This document shows positions 9,694 through 17,645 of a stretch of DNA of 26,120 nt, piece by piece; the stretch's first letter is position 1, and every line of letters starts with the position of its first letter. The stretch spans positions 610,030 through 636,149 of the forward strand of contig BFEA01000486.1 in the NCBI GenBank assembly GCA_003427395.1, written 5' to 3'. This DNA is from Chara braunii. Lineage: Eukaryota > Streptophyta > Charophyceae > Charales > Characeae. Both the position numbers and the translations under genes were made by a program. The notes beneath the pieces are model-generated. The model was not told where the DNA came from and did no database searches. It worked only from the letters and a program-made list of their open reading frames with translations.

Positions 9694-10554
9694 CTACTTG
9701 TAGTAGTTATAGAAAGAGGAAGCACACATGCAGCCGTAGTTCTCCACTAGACTGCTAGCTTTATACTTTTGCAGTCTAACGGTTCTACCGTTTGGCAGCT
9801 TGTGTATCAACACCTTCCTATCCCAATCAAACTGAGGTTGCGCGACTTCAAGGTAGTACATGCCTAGTAGCATATCGAAGGGCAGTTCGTCGCTGACGAG
9901 GAATGAGATTTTATGTCTCACTTCCCCTCCTCCATAAGAGAAGGAACAGACAACGTCCGTGACATAATCTTTAACTACCATTTGGTGCTTGTTGGCTAGC
10001 GTAGAAGCTATAGTTCTGCTAAGCCGCTGCACTTGGTCCCCTAAGCGCAGTCTATCCACACAAGCACAAATGATGAAGTTTCGTGTAGAGCCTATGTTTG
10101 CGAAGGCGCCAACTTTGCGGCCACCTACATCAACCTCTACCACGAAATGTTCACCCTTTGGACCTCTACTGATCATCGCCCAAGAGTCTTTGGGGTCCTT
10201 CCTTGACCACTCAGTCTCTAACTCTTCTAGGGCCTCAGACACATCTCTCGAACAGAGCGTCGGTGGGTCTGAATGTGTCTGCGGGGCGATACGTGGGTCC
10301 CTAGCCCTGGCCACTGCCTGAAGTGGGGAAGGCAACGTTACCACTTCAGCGCGAGTAAGAGCGGTTAAGACTCCTACTGGCCCGAGGTGTTTCCCAGCGA
10401 AGTGCTCGCAGAAGCACCGCCAGGGTTCGAAGATAGTCCCACCACCGTTGGAGAGGCTACCCTCGTTAGGACTTTCTTGCCTCGGCACGTTCGAGACGTA
10501 TGGCCATAGTTGCCACAATTCATGCACGTGCCCCAAGCAACTCGGTCCCTCCAC
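9694..10554 (-). pseudogene. Gypsy-1 retropepsin-like protease with lost active site
   Basis: A 286-residue frame with an aspartic protease fold in its second half: GEHFVVEVDVGGRKVGAF, then ANIGSTRNFI (about 152-161), and later ISFLVSDELPFDMLLGMYYL with the GM-YL box typical of Ty3 proteases. The active-site triplet, D-S/T-G in the family, reads N-I-G (153-155), so the catalytic Asp is missing and the enzyme should be dead. The first 40 residues or so are off-frame relative to the zinc knuckle, which is read in the overlapping frame at 10374-10580. A stop at 9694 separates it from RT. Confidence 0.85.
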
Positions 10555-10580
10555 ACCTCATACTCTAAACCAAGTTTCAC
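10374..10580 (-). pseudogene. Gypsy-1 Gag CCHC zinc knuckle
   Basis: This frame contains CMNCGNYGHTSRTC (residues 19-32), a perfect C-X2-C-X4-H-X4-C nucleocapsid knuckle that binds element RNA. It overlaps the protease fragment in a different frame, so a frameshift lies near 10490. The shift could be decay or a natural gag-pol shift; the many other lesions favour decay. Confidence 0.9.
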
Positions 10581-10743
10581 CCCATGTCGGCGTTCCTTGG
10601 TCGCCCTGACCCGTAGATCGTACTACCCTTTTTTTCTCGGTACCCCTAGCCTTTTCCTTGATGGGTGCCACGACTCCCCCATCCGAAGTCTCGCTGGCCC
10701 CATCGTGCTTTGCCTCCTCCCCAAGGTCTGGGAAGTCGTCAAC

Positions 10744-11142
10744 TTATGTCCCCTGACCATCGTGGTCGACGAACATTAGTTGACCTTTCTTCTTCCAGTC
10801 CTGGGGTAGTCTCTTCTTCCTACCATCTCCCTGACTCTGATGCGTGGACCCCAGTTTTGCCTCTATATCTAAGGCCTTCTTGCTGAAGGAGGCGAAGTTG
10901 TGCTGCTCGACATAGGCCTCATCCACCAGCTTTGTCCTAACCTCTGAAGGCAGACATCTTAGGTAATCCGTGAGGAGAACCTGCTGGTCATACCGCACAC
11001 CAGGTACCACGAGCAGACGTTCTACGGTATCCGTGGGCTCTCGAGCATTCTTGTACCCTATGGAACAAAGACTGTTGATCGCATTTGTGGCCTTTTGGGC
11101 CCCTTTCCGGGTCATGCCACCTATTATACACAGACCGTACAA
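10744..11142 (-). pseudogene. Gypsy-1 Gag, capsid C-terminal part
   Basis: A 132-residue fragment between the Gag core and the zinc knuckle. ERLLVVPGVRYDQQVLLTDY, LRCLPSEVRTKLVDEAY and FSKKALDIEAKLG resemble the last helices of retrotransposon Gag, ending in a basic linker (DGRKKRLPQDWKKK). Stops and frameshifts separate it from the fragments on both sides. Confidence 0.7.
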
Positions 11143-11218
11143 ACTCTTCCAATGTCTGCGCCTGGGCCCAGGTATCGAAGTTCTGACCGTAGCCCTGCTG
11201 CTGCGCTAGGCCATTTAA

Positions 11219-12314
11219 CTAGCGGGTTGTTGACCCCTCTAGAAAGGAGGCAGCCACTACAACTTCTTGCTCCGGCCTGGTAAGCTTGTGCCTCACATAG
11301 GTAGGCACCATCCTTACCCAGGTATCCAAATCCTCATCCTTCTTCCTGTCGCCAGAGAAGGGCTTAGGACTCAGCAAGGGTATTTTGGGCATCCACTGCA
11401 TAGGCTGCATTGGCCTAGGAGATTGCTGCAGTGGCTGCATAGCCACCGAAACAGGTTGTTGCACGCTAACCTGGGCCTGACTTGACAGTGGGACTGTAGT
11501 GACCACTGTCGTGGATGGTACGGCAAAAGTTCTAAGAACCAGACCACTAACCATTGGTTGACTACTCGATGGAGGAATGCCAAACATAGGAGAGAAGGAT
11601 GGCCCTACTGGCGATGGTGTCACTGAGGGACCCGCACCCGAAGGGGGAGCTACAGCATACTGAGGCTGCCTCATCATGGGACGAGGAGCCTGCAGTGCAA
11701 CCATAATTTGCTTCTGGCCTGCCACTAGTTCGGCCAGCACTTCCTGTTGAACAGCCTGCGCTTCAGCCACACAAAGGAGCGAGTTACGCAACGCTCGTAT
11801 CGCAAGATCAAGTATTGACTCATCTAATGCTTCTAATCTGCCTAGCTCCTGTCTCCTACTCCCTAGTTTGTTCTTTCTTAAAATAGCCCGCTCTCTCCTC
11901 ACCGCTGCCTCTCTCAACTGTCGCTGCAACTCATCATGAAGTTCCTCTGCCTAGAGGATCTCATAATCCTCTGGTGTGAGTGGCATCTGCTGGCTGACTT
12001 GTGAGCCAATAGATTGACTAACAGAACTATGAGAGATACCCTGACTAACACCTGACGAAGAGGACTGGGACAAGGCATGTGACACTGTAGAGGAGGTAGC
12101 CATCGCAACCTCAACCTGAACTCTAGCGTCCGCTAGTCTTGCTGCTGCAAGTGTTTGTTCAGCATTGGTTGCCGCTGTCCTAGCCCTCTCTAATATCGTC
12201 CTTTCCCTGGCTTCCCTTCACAGCCACCTTTCCTCTCCCTGGCCTAACTCCAAGAAGGTAATCGGCTGACTGAGTGCAGTTCTACGAGTCACTCTAAAAC
12301 GTTCTATTACTCAT
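11219..12314 (-). pseudogene. Gypsy-1 Gag, N-terminal and central part
   Basis: Gag forms the virus-like particle. The likely start is ATG at 12314 (MSNRTF). A T-run frameshift follows after six codons, then the reading RVTRRTALSQPITFLELGQG, a TGA near 12224, a long Ala/Arg/Glu-rich stretch likely to be coiled coil (REARERTILERARTAATNAE), MATSSTVSHALS at 12103, and a TAG near 11953. From 11929 the frame is open for 236 residues: charged helix, a Pro/Gln/Ser-rich linker, then the capsid start PKPFSGDRKKDEDLDTWVRM. Several stops sit where CAG or CGA would be expected. A stop at 11219 ends it. Confidence 0.8.
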
Positions 12315-13602
12315 TCTTCCTCCTCACTACCGCCTGCATCACTCACGAGTTACAGTGTGTGTGATCTAAACTAGAGTCCACACTGAACCCTACCTCCGCA
12401 TGACACACAACCGGGTATGATCAAACACCTAATTCCGGTCAGCCTGGAGAGAAGTAGTCAAATAGTAACCAACAATCAATGTCAGATCCTATTGGTAAGT
12501 TTAATTCTATTTTTAGATTACTCTTGCACAGATTGCAATGCAGCAAGGTAAAGGAGTAACCTATCTGCAGTTGTCTGCCAGTTGTTAACAAGTCCGTAAC
12601 AACTAAATAACCAAAAATAAAATAACCTACCTGTTGAGATGCATGCTGGATGGCAGTCTAATTAGTGCCACCGCGAACCGTTACCGGAATCCCCCCTCTC
12701 CCTGTGTCCTTTCTTGAGTTGTCTCTTTGTGTCAACGCCCTGAGCATCTGGTTGAGCAGCGTGTCTGAAGGTGTGCAATCCGGCCCACCCCTGTGCCCCA
12801 AGTCAATGTCGAACCTGCCAGTCCCTGCACATGATTTTTCCTCGCATGCAACGAGCCTTACACCCGGTTTGATCTGGCTGATCAGGAGGCCTTTAAGGAG
12901 ATCCCCCGCAACTCCTCAGGAATTATTTAACGTCGCAAACAGGACGACGATCACAGACAAAATCAACACCGAGTCCTCGCCAGAAATATTTAAAGACGGT
13001 CTGGTAAGCGTCTGTTCAAAGGGCTGGCATGCCCTGCATGACCTCTATTGCGCAGCAGCAGAACCAAAGACTTGCGGCAAAGCATGTGTGTACTAGTCCC
13101 AGCGGGTTGGCATGGTAACCGTGACCCGAGTGCTTCGTCCAGGGCCCTTCAGAGGCATCGCCCGTCTCCCACCAGCTTGCTGCCCAGGAAGAATGTCGAC
13201 TCTCAAGGTTGAGCGCTCGCGACACTCACATTGAGAGGACTCTCAAGACAAAACTCACTTCCTCACGGTAAGAAGTAATGAAGAGGGTAGATAAGGAAGG
13301 AAGCAACGTACCTCATAATGCTGCCCCCAACCACAGATTTCTCACCGGCAACCTGATGTGCATTTACGATAACCGGTCTTTGCCTTGGCACAACCAATAG
13401 CAGAATGCAGTTCCACCTCGGCTTAAATGCCACATCAGTGAGTTCTCATCATCCAGCATACACCCCTAATGTCACCACATAGCTTCCTGGCGCGCCCACA
13501 CGACCCTGGGCCGCCTTACGTCCAATGCCCAAGCCTTATCACTACCCCACACCTCATTCGAAGCACCGAACAGCTATTGTGAAGAACCAATGAGCGCAGT
13601 TC
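12315..13602 (-). other. Gypsy-1 5' leader
   Basis: About 1.3 kb of untranslated leader between PBS and gag start. No conserved ORF is seen. A plus-strand ORF of 143 codons at 12665-13096 is antisense and shows no recognisable motif. Packaging signals would be expected here but cannot be identified by eye. Confidence 0.7.
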
Positions 13603-13620
13603 GAACCAGCTCCGATACCA
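13603..13620 (-). promoter_or_regulatory. Gypsy-1 primer-binding site (initiator-Met tRNA)
   Basis: On the minus strand TGGTATCGGAGCTGGTTC lies three bases inside the 5' LTR end. It matches the plant-type PBS complementary to the 3' end of initiator methionine tRNA (TGGTATCAGAGC with one difference). Confidence 0.95.
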
Positions 13621-13623
13621 AAT

Positions 13624-13965
13624 TGCAAGGAATATGAACAGAAGCGAGATGACAATATTCAGATTGCACCATCACATTGATAGCCAGATCGTATCACAGT
13701 GTTCAGAGAGTAGCATTGCACCAATATGACACCAATAGAGAATAGTAGCACTGAAAGCCAATGTCAATGAGAGCTTGCTCTCGCCACCACCAACATATGT
13801 ATCCAGTCCCTATCTCCCTACTTGGCGCTCAGCGCCCAGCCTACTCCCTACACAGCTACTACTAGCCTACTAATTGACAATGCAACTGTTGACGTCAGCA
13901 GCCACTGAAGTACTTGAAGATGTCGCTCATGCAGAACCATCACCAATACCAGGTATGTGCCCTCA

Positions 13966-14022
<57 letters not shown>

Positions 14023-14655
14023 TCTCTCTCTCTCCCTTGACTCTCTCCCACGGCTTCCCTGTATACACCCGAAGACCACCCCTGCGCCTCACTGTACATC
14101 CAAGCCCTACCAGCTATGGAGGCTGGGCTATGGCGCTGCCCTCAGCAGCGCCCTGCTCTCTGCACGACCGCACGTGCTCGCACCTCGCCTCTCAGCACTA
14201 GCAGCAGCCCGCGAGCGTCAGCTCCAGCAGCGCTACCGCCAGCATGCGAGTGCCCGAATGACTCGCCAGGCAGCGAGATCTTTCCTATATGGAAAGAGCC
14301 TGCCTCATTCGGCAGCCTGACTGGACTGGCGTGGGCCCAGAAGCTTCCGGTAGGCCCCAGGATGCTGCGCCTCTGATGCAGCTACTGGGCCTCATTCGGT
14401 TGGGCCTCCCAACTGTCTGTGTATGAGGCTGCGAATCTTGCCAAGGACCTGTGCTTTCGGAAAGGCCAAGAAGGCCTTGGAATTTCCACGCTGCTCGGCC
14501 TGTGTTTCCCTTCAACCAACTGGCGCAACGAAACTGCCTGGACCCCAAATATGAAATTGACAGCAAAGGGCCTCTCGTAATTTGTTTGGCCCGCCTTCAC
14601 TTAGCACATTTGTTGCAGGGGGCCCTTAGGCCTGCCGAGGACCCATATCCTCACA
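13624..14655 (-). repeat. Gypsy-1 5' LTR
   Basis: A 1,032-bp LTR with TG/CA ends, the promoter-bearing copy. It differs from the 3' LTR by a 17-bp insertion near 13910 (GAAGTACTTGAAGATGT), a longer CAT array, a block near 14258-14268 (TGACTCGCCA) and loss of six bases near 14605. The palindrome TTTCC-TATAT-GGAAA (about 14280-14296) is a TATA candidate about 365 bases into the LTR. The ORFs inside are not genes. Confidence 0.95.
13966..14019 (+). repeat. (CAT)18 microsatellite in the 5' LTR
   Basis: Eighteen uninterrupted CAT units. The sister array in the other LTR has five. Confidence 0.97.
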
Positions 14656-14659
14656 CAAG
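14656..14659. repeat. Target-site duplication of Gypsy-1 (right)
   Basis: CAAG after the terminal CA, identical to 5675-5678. Confidence 0.85.
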
Positions 14660-14772
14660 CCACAATTTTAGGAATGTACGGGCCACTACAGGAGCGCCCA
14701 AATTCATCTGACTAGAAACGTTTCTACGCTATTTTTTTCCACGGTCGATAGCTGGGCCAAGTACTGGTGGTT
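14660..14772. mobile_element. TIR element copy 2, right part
   Basis: Continues the TIR element cut by Gypsy-1 and ends in AAGTACTGGTGGTT, the reverse complement of its left end at 5641. TA follows at 14773-14774, matching 5639-5640. No ORF is present. Confidence 0.85.
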
Positions 14773-14839
14773 TACGCAGGGGCCATGCTAATCTCCTCTG
14801 TATCGTTCCAGTTTTAATGGGTCCCGACTCCCGAGGGAC
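14773..14839 (-). pseudogene. U6 snRNA-like sequence, 5' part
   Basis: Read on the minus strand from 14839: GTCCCTCGGGAGTCGGGACC, then CATTAAAACTGGAACGATAC, then AGAGGAGATTAGCATGGCCC and CTGCG-TA. This follows plant U6 from its first base, including the highly conserved GGAACGATACAGAG and GATTAGCATGGCCCCTGCG blocks. Differences include extra bases in the 5' stem-loop and one change in the AGAGAAGATTAG block. The AT-rich sequence just upstream (14840-14860) is too close to be the usual TATA box at about -30. Most likely a pseudogene. Confidence 0.9.
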
Positions 14840-14870
14840 ATTAATTAATCAATTAATTTCACACTCCTTC

Positions 14871-15107
14871 AGCTCTCTTCTCCCAGATATTTGACATCAG
14901 AAATTCACTGCTCAGCCATGATCACCATTCTGCTGACTCTTTCAAATTCACACCATAGAATTCTCAAGGATGTCTCACCTTCATTGGCTAGCTCTCTTCT
15001 CCCAGATTCTTTACATCAGAACTCACTGATCAGCCATGATCACCAGTCCGGTGACCCTTTCAAATTCACACCATAGAATTCTCAAGTATGTCTCACCTTC
15101 ATTGGCT
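14871..15107 (+). repeat. 119-bp tandem duplication
   Basis: Unit 1 (14871-14989) and unit 2 (14990-15107) both begin AGCTCTCTTCTCCCAGAT and end CTCACCTTCATTGGCT. They differ at a modest number of positions. A third copy starts (AGCTACTCTC) but stops at once. The function is unknown. Confidence 0.95.
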
Positions 15108-15399
15108 AGCTACTCTCACTGAAGTAACCCGAGTGCGCCATGAACCCCACCACCCTCCTTACGCCAAACTGAAAGATTACTAAATACTTTGCAAAATAAC
15201 AGATGTCAGCTAAGTAGTAAGAACTAGTAAAAGTCACCGAAAACAATCTGACCAGATGGCTTATCTACAAGCACCAAGCGTGGGCATATTCCCCAAAGGC
15301 GAGAAATCCGCTTAACTCCCCTTGGCAAAGGGGAAGATCTTTTGCCATTTCTCCCCTAATCTCGGTAATCTGTACAGCTTTCTTGCTGCAGCGTACTCT
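15108..15399. other. Unassigned spacer
   Basis: No gene or repeat is recognised between the tandem duplication and the next TIR end. Confidence 0.5.
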
Positions 15400-15530
15400 T
15401 AAACCACCAGTACACCCGGGCCTGGCGGCACCGCACTGTGCGCTAAGCTTTGGCAAACCGCAAGCGGTGCACTTTTCTCTTTTTTGGCTGGGACCGCCAG
15501 CCATTATGGTCCAGGTAGCCCTGAGCCTCC
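15400..15530. mobile_element. TIR element end, copy 3 (partial)
   Basis: TA followed by AACCACCAGTACACCCGG at 15402 is a clear family left end. The interior carries a GGCTGGGACCGCCAGCC block next to TTTTTT, shared in inverted form with the element at 5212-5430. No certain right end is present. A 12-of-14 match at 15577-15590 falls inside LINE coding sequence and is probably chance. The end coordinate is therefore approximate. Confidence 0.55.
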
Positions 15531-15549
15531 GAAATTTTAGTAGTTAGCC

Positions 15550-16002
15550 ATGAAACTTTTGAAGTTGCCTGGGGCCGTGTACTGGCAGTTCAACACTAAA
15601 GCAGCAAAAAAGGGCAATGCGTCACTCCGCATAATACCAGTTCTTTGCCACCATAACAAAGAGCGATGGGCTTTCGCCCTGGGGGAAGTAAATACCTTCC
15701 TCCTCTGCATCACCTTCATCTATGCCTCGAATGATAGGAACGAGCATGCAGCCTTCATCGATAGTTTACTGAACAAACTCTTGGAGGGGGGGGGTTGGTA
15801 GTCATTGCCCTGGGTCAATGATTCGAGAGGCTTTCTTCCCTCCCCAGGTGTTAGTAAGCACACTCAGGAAGACGAGGCGGTGATGAGGCCCCTGTTGCAG
15901 CATTTTCATCCAATAGACAAGTATCACTGCCACCAACCCTACCTCACGAGTTTCTCCTGTCAAGCTGAAGATGGCGGGGCGCACCTCCCAACCCAGAGTT
16001 TA
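15550..16002 (+). pseudogene. LINE endonuclease relic, N-terminal part
   Basis: The translation reads LPGAVYWQFNTKAAKKG, then ERWAFALGEVNTFLLCITFI, YASNDRNEHAAFIDSLLNKL and LEGGW. The FIYASNDRNEHAAF stretch matches the YAPN-R-R-F signature of LINE apurinic-like endonucleases. After a frameshift near 15800 the reading continues with LLQHFHPIDKYHCHQPYLTS and FSCQAEDGG, as before the SRID motif in this domain. The usual GDFN motif is not intact. At 16002 the sequence is cut by a solo LTR. Confidence 0.7.
15998..16002. repeat. Target-site duplication of solo LTR (left)
   Basis: GTTTA, repeated at 17280-17284. Confidence 0.95.
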
Positions 16003-16888
16003 TGTTACATGCCCAGTTGGGCAATGTACGTAATAACCCAAGGATCCGCAATGTGATGAAAAGGACTGAATGGACAATGCAGTGCAAGTGAAATCTCAAC
16101 AAGCAGTGTACATTCTGATACATACAAAAATGGTGCTTTATAGCGCAGTGGAAGACTTAGATACAAGTCCTGACCTGACCGGGACGTCACGTAGTGCAAG
16201 ATAGCGCAGCAGAATGCTAGAATACTAATGACAAACCCAATCAAGGTCGCAATGCAGACTAAACGTACATCATTCTCATCACAAGGTGTGAAGGGGCCTG
16301 GCGCTACACACAGGAAGAAGGCGCCAGGTCCAGACATGCACAGACGAAGAGGAGGGGATCAGACGGAGAAGAGGAGGGGAGAGATGGGAAAGTCGTCAAC
16401 AGACTCAACACCAAGTCTCGTTACAAGTCCCAAATAATCCCTTGNCAAAATGTCTGAAGTCCAATGTCGAGTCTGGATCCAAATGTCACCAAGCTCTCTC
16501 TCTCTCTCATGGTCTGCTGATGCAGTGAAGTCAGATAGCGAGAGGGTCAGAGGGAGATGGTGGACTGAGAAGAGGAAGAAGAAGAACTCTCTCTCTCTCA
16601 CGAGCCAGGTACTAACCTGTGAAGTTGGCGCTGTGCTGCAGGTACCTCGAAGGCGAAGCTGGAGCGATGGTGCTACAGGTAAGTCCCCTTGGCCTCCGCC
16701 CAATCTCTCTCTCTCCAGTACTACTCTAGCTCCTATGGCGCCGCTGAAGACTACTGCTAACGCTGCTACTACTCCTGCAGCGCTCCTCCAGAGTACTGCT
16801 GCCGAATCCTGAAGACTGCCTCCTGCCTCCTGAACTGCACGTGAAGTGCCTGGGAAGTACCTAGGAACTACCTCCTGCCTGCAGGGCG

Positions 16889-16914
16889 GGCCAGTCCTAT
16901 ATAGTGCTGGCCCG
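16889..16914 (-). promoter_or_regulatory. TATA box within an inverted repeat (solo LTR)
   Basis: GGGCCAG-tcctatatagtg-CTGGCCC. The TATATAG core on the minus strand sits between perfect 7-bp inverted arms. The same arrangement occurs at 19561-19586. Confidence 0.7.
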
Positions 16915-17125
16915 TCCGGGAGGCTGCTCTTGCCAGTGCCAAAACGTGCCAGACCCTGGCGTTGAAGCTCAACCAGGGGTTGTCTTGAAAACAGGCCTGA
17001 AATGGCCTGTGCTAAAACCATGGTTTGTTGCCTGAGTTTCAGGGCGGGTCGAACTGATGAGGGCCTGAAAATGGCCCTCAGTTTCAGGCTGAAAACACTC
17101 AGGGCGGGAAAGGCCCTGATTTAAC

Positions 17126-17217
17126 CTGAAACGACACAGGGCCTGTAGGCCCTTGTTTTCAGGCTTTCAGGCTGAAACGACACGGGGCCTGTAGGCCCTT
17201 GTTTTCAGGCTTTTGGC
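17126..17217 (-). repeat. 46-bp tandem duplication within the solo LTR
   Basis: CTGAAACGACAC followed by GGGCCTGTAGGCCCTTG recurs with a period of 46 (17126 and 17172). The Gypsy-2 5' LTR has one copy (about 19349-19390). Confidence 0.85.
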
Positions 17218-17279
17218 CTGAAAACGTCACGGGCCTGAAAGGGGGCCCATGCAGCCTGTTGCAGGTGCAGCATGTAACA

Positions 17280-17284
17280 GTTTA
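17280..17284. repeat. Target-site duplication of solo LTR (right)
   Basis: GTTTA, identical to 15998-16002. Confidence 0.95.
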
Positions 17285-17645
17285 TCTCATGCTCGTGTCA
17301 GAAGAGCTGTAGGGCTCCCTTTTCCCGTCTGAACTTCGGCCCCTTCGCTATGCAAACCAGCCCTTTCGGCGTTAAAATTTGGGGGGGGGGAAACAACTTC
17401 GTAAAAGCTTCTACAAGCTGAATATCTCTTTGCTGGCTCTGCCAGCCTTCCAGGCCTCAATCCACGATAGTTGGAACTACTGGCTGCTGTTTCAGCAGAA
17501 CTCTGATTCACTAGCGGATTGGTCTAATGAGGGTTTGCGCTTCCTGCGTCAGAAATCCCCAGACTTCTCCGGAATGCAGGTGAAGGATAATCTGAAAATT
17601 GATACCTTGGAGAGACAGCTGCAGCATGGCGATGATTACTTTATT
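17285..17645 (+). pseudogene. LINE endonuclease end and linker relic
   Basis: When the solo LTR and one GTTTA are ignored, the reading from 15985 runs QPRV-YLMLVSEEL. This corresponds to the SRID-ILVS stretch at the end of LINE endonucleases. It continues after a shift with LRKSFYKLNISLLALPAFQA, SIHDSWNYWLLFQQNSDSL and ADWSNEGLRFLRQKSPDF, then LERQL. The W/Y-LN-LL-P-F pattern followed by a charged helix is the normal linker before LINE reverse transcriptase. The match ends near 17645 at a GC-rich repeat, and no RT follows. Confidence 0.65.

Larger units (their letters stand above)
5679..14655 (-). mobile_element. Gypsy-1: Ty3/Gypsy chromovirus, complete but decayed
   Basis: A 9.0-kb LTR retrotransposon on the minus strand. 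Order in transcription direction: 5' LTR (14655-13624), PBS (13620-13603), leader, gag (from 12314), CCHC knuckle (about 10525), protease (about 10100), RT and RNase H (9678-8143), integrase (8118-6728) with GPF-type and chromodomain-like modules, polypurine tract (6700-6688) and 3' LTR (6687-5679). The gene order RT-RNase H-integrase makes it Ty3/Gypsy rather than Copia, and the C-terminal chromodomain makes it a chromovirus. Both LTRs run TG to CA and are flanked by CAAG. Coding parts carry many stops and frameshifts, so it is non-autonomous as read. It inserted into a TIR element. Confidence 0.95.
16003..17279 (-). mobile_element. Solo LTR of a Gypsy-2-related element
   Basis: 1,277 bp bounded by a perfect 10-bp terminal inverted repeat (TGTTACATGC) and by GTTTA on both sides. 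It is aligned by eye to the 5' LTR at 19296-20404, in opposite orientation, for most of its length, including the TATA box, GA-rich tracts and CATTGCGAC region. No internal sequence is present, as expected after LTR-LTR recombination. An N lies at 16445. The 220-codon minus ORF inside it (16359-17021) is not a gene. Confidence 0.95.

Noticed and set aside
12665-13096. 143-codon plus-strand ORF in the Gypsy-1 leader
   Set aside because: Antisense to the element, with no motif and no homologous pattern. It is probably a chance frame in GC-rich sequence.
13874-14320. 148-codon ORF with an Ile run, and its shorter partner at 6024-6452
   Set aside because: Both lie inside LTRs, and the homopolymer is the CAT microsatellite. 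They are not genes.
15577-15590. Apparent right terminal repeat for the TIR element starting at 15402
   Set aside because: The 12-of-14 match lies in LINE reading VYWQF and has no TA after it, so it is better explained as coding sequence.
16359-17021. 220-codon minus-strand ORF
   Set aside because: Lies wholly in the solo LTR, crosses an N and has low-complexity GA-derived stretches.
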